DNA from: JANNSO01 sp964485395
GTDB taxonomy: Bacteria; Spirochaetota; Spirochaetia; Treponematales; UBA12059
Assembly (NCBI GenBank): GCA_964485395.1
Contig: CAZAJF010000013.1
Span: forward strand, 26,326 to 90,325
Length of the DNA stretch: 64,000 nt
Reading direction: 5' to 3'
Shown: piece after piece, positions 61,473 to 64,000 of the stretch
Layout: every line of letters begins with the position of its first letter
Position numbering within the stretch: the first letter of the stretch is position 1
The notes under the pieces: model-generated
Told to the model about the DNA's origin: nothing
Database searches by the model: none
Seen by the model: only the letters and a program-made list of their open reading frames with translations
Translations under genes and position numbers: made by a program

Positions 61473-61939
61473 GTCTTAATTGTATTTGTTTGCGGATTTG
61501 TAAGAATAAAAAAACTGTTCCTTTTGACAGAGTCGCGGAATATGTCAGTAAAAAGAGTCGAATTATTAGAATGGAGAAAATTAAGAAAAAAGTAACTATT
61601 TTATATCCATTATCTCCAAAAACAAAGGTGTGCTTGATAAAAAAATTAACAGTGATATATTCTGTCGGTATAAGGAATAGTCTTGTTCGGATTACCTCGT
61701 CAGCCTTGACGAATAGACACCTCTATGTGATAATAAAATGTTATCGCATTCTGTAGGCGACTTTAAAAACGGTTCCGGATTTCGCGAACGCCGGCGTAAA
61801 TATTCGACTTTTATGTATGGCTATGAAGAAGTACGGCAAAACGGAAACCTCGATAAGCTGCTTACCGCGCTTGCCGTCGGGCAAGAAAGGGAGTTTTCAT
61901 GAATCCTGGATATAATCCCGCAGCAAAGGTAATACACGC
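61473..61939. other. AT-rich intergenic stretch, no gene supported
   Basis: About 470 bases between divergent genes. A 96-codon open frame at 61466-61756 (+) has no ribosome site and Lys/Ile-rich composition expected of AT-rich noncoding DNA, so I leave it out. The right end holds the leader of the 61940 gene. No RNA gene or strong hairpin was recognised. Confidence 0.55.
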
Positions 61940-63925
61940 ATGATACGGTTCGTTGTTTCCCCCGTCAAAAAATATCTCGTTTTTATCCTGGTGAGCGCCC
62001 TGTCCGCGGGTCGGCTTTTCGGGCTTGATTTTACCCTCCAGGTAATTCCAAGCGTCAACCTGCCATTGGGCCCTTTTCTGGAAGATTCCAACGGAACGGT
62101 ACATATCGATGAAAATACCGGTAAACCCAGCCTGTTTTATAAAATGGGCGGCGGCGGCCTTCTCAGTCTCGACGCGGAGTTTTTCAACTTCCTTTTGGTA
62201 AGCCCTCAAATCGGTTATGGCTTCAGGCAGCTTCGCGACGAACTCACGAAACCCGTACCCATCGCCAATTTCTACGACGCGGGCCTGGGCTTGGGATTTT
62301 TTTGGCAGCCTTTTTCCCGCTTGAGGCTTCAAGGTTCGGGCTCCGGAGGGGTGTACGGCATAGCCGGAACGGGCGATACCGGAGGTTTTTATAATCTATT
62401 CTGGAGGGCAAGGGCTTCCGCCGGGTTTCGCTTCTCCCCGACCTTTACGCTGTCCGCGAGCGCGGCTTACGAAGATTATCTGTTTTTCGGCGATTCCACC
62501 TACACCGGGCTGTCGTTCGGGCTCTCGGCCACGGTAAGCCTGAATTTCGGCAGCGCCAAGGACGATGTCCGGCTCGGATTCGTCCAGGACGAGGCCGTGT
62601 ATCCCCTGGTATCGGGCCTCTACAAGGAAAACCAGATAGGAACCATAACCATCGTCAATAACGAACAGGCGGAAATCAGGAACGTCGAGGTTTTCTTCCA
62701 GGTGCCGGGTTATACGAATTCACTGAAGTCCTGCGGCACGATTCCCTTGCTCAATAGAAAGAAGTCCGTCGAGTTTCCCATGCTGGCGGATTTTTCCGAG
62801 GCCATCTACAATTTTTCCGAGAACGCGAAGATGTCCGGAGAGGTTATAATAAGTTATGACATGCTGGGGGCCAAGCGGCGGCTGGTCAAGTCCCAGACCA
62901 TCCAGGTGTACAACCGCAACGCCGTGCGCTGGACCGACCCGAACATGCTGGCGGCCTATGTCTCGGCGAACTCGCCCGAAGTCCTCGAGTATTCGAAATT
63001 CGCGGTAGGGCTCGCGCGCGCGCGCCTGCGAACGGGCCTGAACCAAGCCATGCAGTTCGGCATGTACCTGTTCGAAGGCCTGCGCCTCGCGGGATTCTCC
63101 GCTTCCCCCGACCCGGCCACGCCCTACGCGGCCACTCATCTTGACCCCAACCTGCTCGACTATATCCAGTATCCCTTCCAGACGCTGGCGTTCGTCTCGG
63201 GCGATTGCGACGACATGGGCCTGCTCTACGCGGCAGCCTTGCAGTCGGTAGGCATCAAGGCCGCGTTCCTGCCCCTGGGCAAGGATTTCCTCGTGGCTTT
63301 CTCGATGGGAATCCCTGTGGCGGACGCTGATAAATTCTTCTCGCAGGATACCAATTATTTCGAGATCGGCGGCGAGATTTGGATACCGCTTTCCATGAAC
63401 GCGCTCAGGGAAGGATTCGTGAACAGCTGGTACGCAGGGCTCGACGCGCTGGACGCGGCCAGGGCAGGCGGCGAGGAGTTGGCGTGGGTCGTTTTCGGCG
63501 ATGCATGGCAATCGTACCCCGCTGTGGGCATATCGGGCGATGGCGGCACCTTCAAGAGACCTCCTGAAGACGTCTTGGTGCGCGCCGTGGAGAACGGTCT
63601 GGTGCGCTATATCAGCGCGGAATTCGGTCCCAAGATTCGGGCGATACGCGACGAGATCGCGCAGAGAGGCGAGTCGGCTGCTTTATACAACCAGCTGGGA
63701 GTCCTCTACGTCAGGGCGGGAATGTACACCGAGGCCAGTGCGGAATTCCTGAAAGGTTCGGCGATGGGCTCAGCCGCGTCGTTCGTCAACCTCGGAAACA
63801 TAACGATGCTCCAAAAGAATTTCATCATGTCCAAGGAATATTTCACCAAGGCTTTGGAGTTGCAGCCTGACAACAGGTCTGCCAAGAGCGGCCTGGACAG
63901 AGTGCTGTCCGAACTGGACGAGTAG
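61940..63925 (+). CDS. Exported barrel-transglutaminase-like-TPR protein
   Basis: 661 residues. Signal peptide to about residue 28 (VKKYLVFILVSALSAGRLFG). Residues ~29-210 are beta-strand rich with outer-membrane-barrel character (FYDAGLGLGFFWQPFSRLRL, LSFGLSATVSLNFGSAKDD). An Ig-like segment follows (~220-330). A transglutaminase-like core comes next (PFQTLAFVSGDCDDMGLLYA, with the nucleophile-position Cys), and TPR repeats close the protein (~580-660). In the transglutaminase part the usual His is absent (DFLVAFSMG) and the following WIPL lacks the Glu/Asp-Thr, so it may be a non-catalytic binding domain. Envelope scaffold or polysaccharide/protein cross-linking role is speculative. Confidence 0.7.
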   Translation: MIRFVVSPVKKYLVFILVSALSAGRLFGLDFTLQVIPSVNLPLGPFLEDSNGTVHIDENTGKPSLFYKMGGGGLLSLDAEFFNFLLVSPQIGYGFRQLRDELTKPVPIANFYDAGLGLGFFWQPFSRLRLQGSGSGGVYGIAGTGDTGGFYNLFWRARASAGFRFSPTFTLSASAAYEDYLFFGDSTYTGLSFGLSATVSLNFGSAKDDVRLGFVQDEAVYPLVSGLYKENQIGTITIVNNEQAEIRNVEVFFQVPGYTNSLKSCGTIPLLNRKKSVEFPMLADFSEAIYNFSENAKMSGEVIISYDMLGAKRRLVKSQTIQVYNRNAVRWTDPNMLAAYVSANSPEVLEYSKFAVGLARARLRTGLNQAMQFGMYLFEGLRLAGFSASPDPATPYAATHLDPNLLDYIQYPFQTLAFVSGDCDDMGLLYAAALQSVGIKAAFLPLGKDFLVAFSMGIPVADADKFFSQDTNYFEIGGEIWIPLSMNALREGFVNSWYAGLDALDAARAGGEELAWVVFGDAWQSYPAVGISGDGGTFKRPPEDVLVRAVENGLVRYISAEFGPKIRAIRDEIAQRGESAALYNQLGVLYVRAGMYTEASAEFLKGSAMGSAASFVNLGNITMLQKNFIMSKEYFTKALELQPDNRSAKSGLDRVLSELDE

Positions 63926-63930
63926 GCGGT

Positions 63931-64000
63931 ATGGCACAAATGCGGTCAATTAAAATAGCGGTTCCCGTCGTCGTATTCTCCCTTTTCCTCCGTTCCAGGC
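63931..64000 (+). CDS. Start of an exported protein (partial)
   Basis: ATG 63931 follows the previous stop by 5 nt, with TAGGCGGT as ribosome site. Only 23 residues are in the window: MAQMRSIKIAVPVVVFSLFL then RSR. A basic start plus a hydrophobic stretch suggests a signal peptide or membrane anchor. It is probably co-transcribed with the 61940 gene; function cannot be judged. Confidence 0.5.
   Translation, partial: MAQMRSIKIAVPVVVFSLFLRSR

Noticed and set aside
61466..61756. 96-codon frame in AT-rich intergenic DNA
   Set aside because: No ribosome site, low-complexity Lys/Ile/Val composition, and it overlaps the divergent Rrf2 promoter.

Overview
The window is about 64 kb of GC-rich (roughly 57-60% by eye) bacterial chromosome from a diderm. 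It carries lipoproteins with spirochaete-like lipoboxes (VSSC, LASC, LSGC), outer-membrane barrels, a hydroxylamine reductase/ferredoxin pair, many soluble PAS histidine kinases and sugar ABC transport. This best fits a free-living anaerobic spirochaete (Treponema/Spirochaeta group). That assignment is an inference, because no rRNA or other marker gene lies in the window.

Region by region. (1) 1-767: start of a receiver-PAS protein leaving the left edge. (2) 926-6126: a strikingly AT-rich island of about 4.4 kb between two identical 404-bp direct repeats that copy the 3' end of an M29 aminopeptidase gene. It holds a decayed IS4-type element, a secreted Gly-rich precursor with a double-glycine motif, a small unknown protein, an exported C39 peptidase, a beta-barrel and a lipoprotein. 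I read the island as a compact peptide-maturation and outer-membrane export system and rate it the most interesting part of the window. (3) 5773-9756: intact M29 aminopeptidase and an M16 lipoprotein peptidase. (4) 9838-14803: leuACDB operon preceded by a leucine-rich leader peptide, a strong hairpin and a perfect 22-bp palindrome on the -35 box. (5) 14821-16956: Sua5/YciO-family protein and a lipase-like lipoprotein. (6) 17094-26658: an ATPase remnant, then a run of related sensory proteins: a receiver-PAS-PAS gene with an apparent 1-nt frameshift, a CheB-CheR-PAS fusion, and three HisKA_2-type histidine kinases. Each kinase is preceded by the same inverted-repeat element, whose short open frame ends on the kinase start codon.

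(7) 26677-31874: DEAD-box helicase; a zinc phospholipase C-like membrane protein, a CsgG-like TPR protein and an unknown protein in one operon. (8) 31897-34498: DUF990-type ABC exporter. (9) 34646-40585: hybrid histidine kinase and a large soluble protein that places a peptide-binding-protein domain between two chemoreceptor-like coiled-coil modules. (10) 40656-52441: sugar locus with a clan GH-D (GH36-like) glycosidase, nucleotidyltransferase, YesL-like membrane protein, autoregulated LacI regulator, binding-protein ABC importer, amylosucrase-type GH13 and ROK sugar kinase. Together these suggest uptake of sucrose or raffinose-type alpha-galactosides and their cytoplasmic breakdown. (11) 52577-58001: DUF4386 membrane protein, MalT-type regulator, aldo/keto reductase, cysteine hydrolase. 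(12) 58098-61472: hydroxylamine reductase (hcp), partner ferredoxin and an Rrf2 regulator with palindromic sites. (13) 61940-64000: a barrel/transglutaminase-like/TPR protein and the start of another exported protein.

No tRNA, rRNA or CRISPR array was seen.
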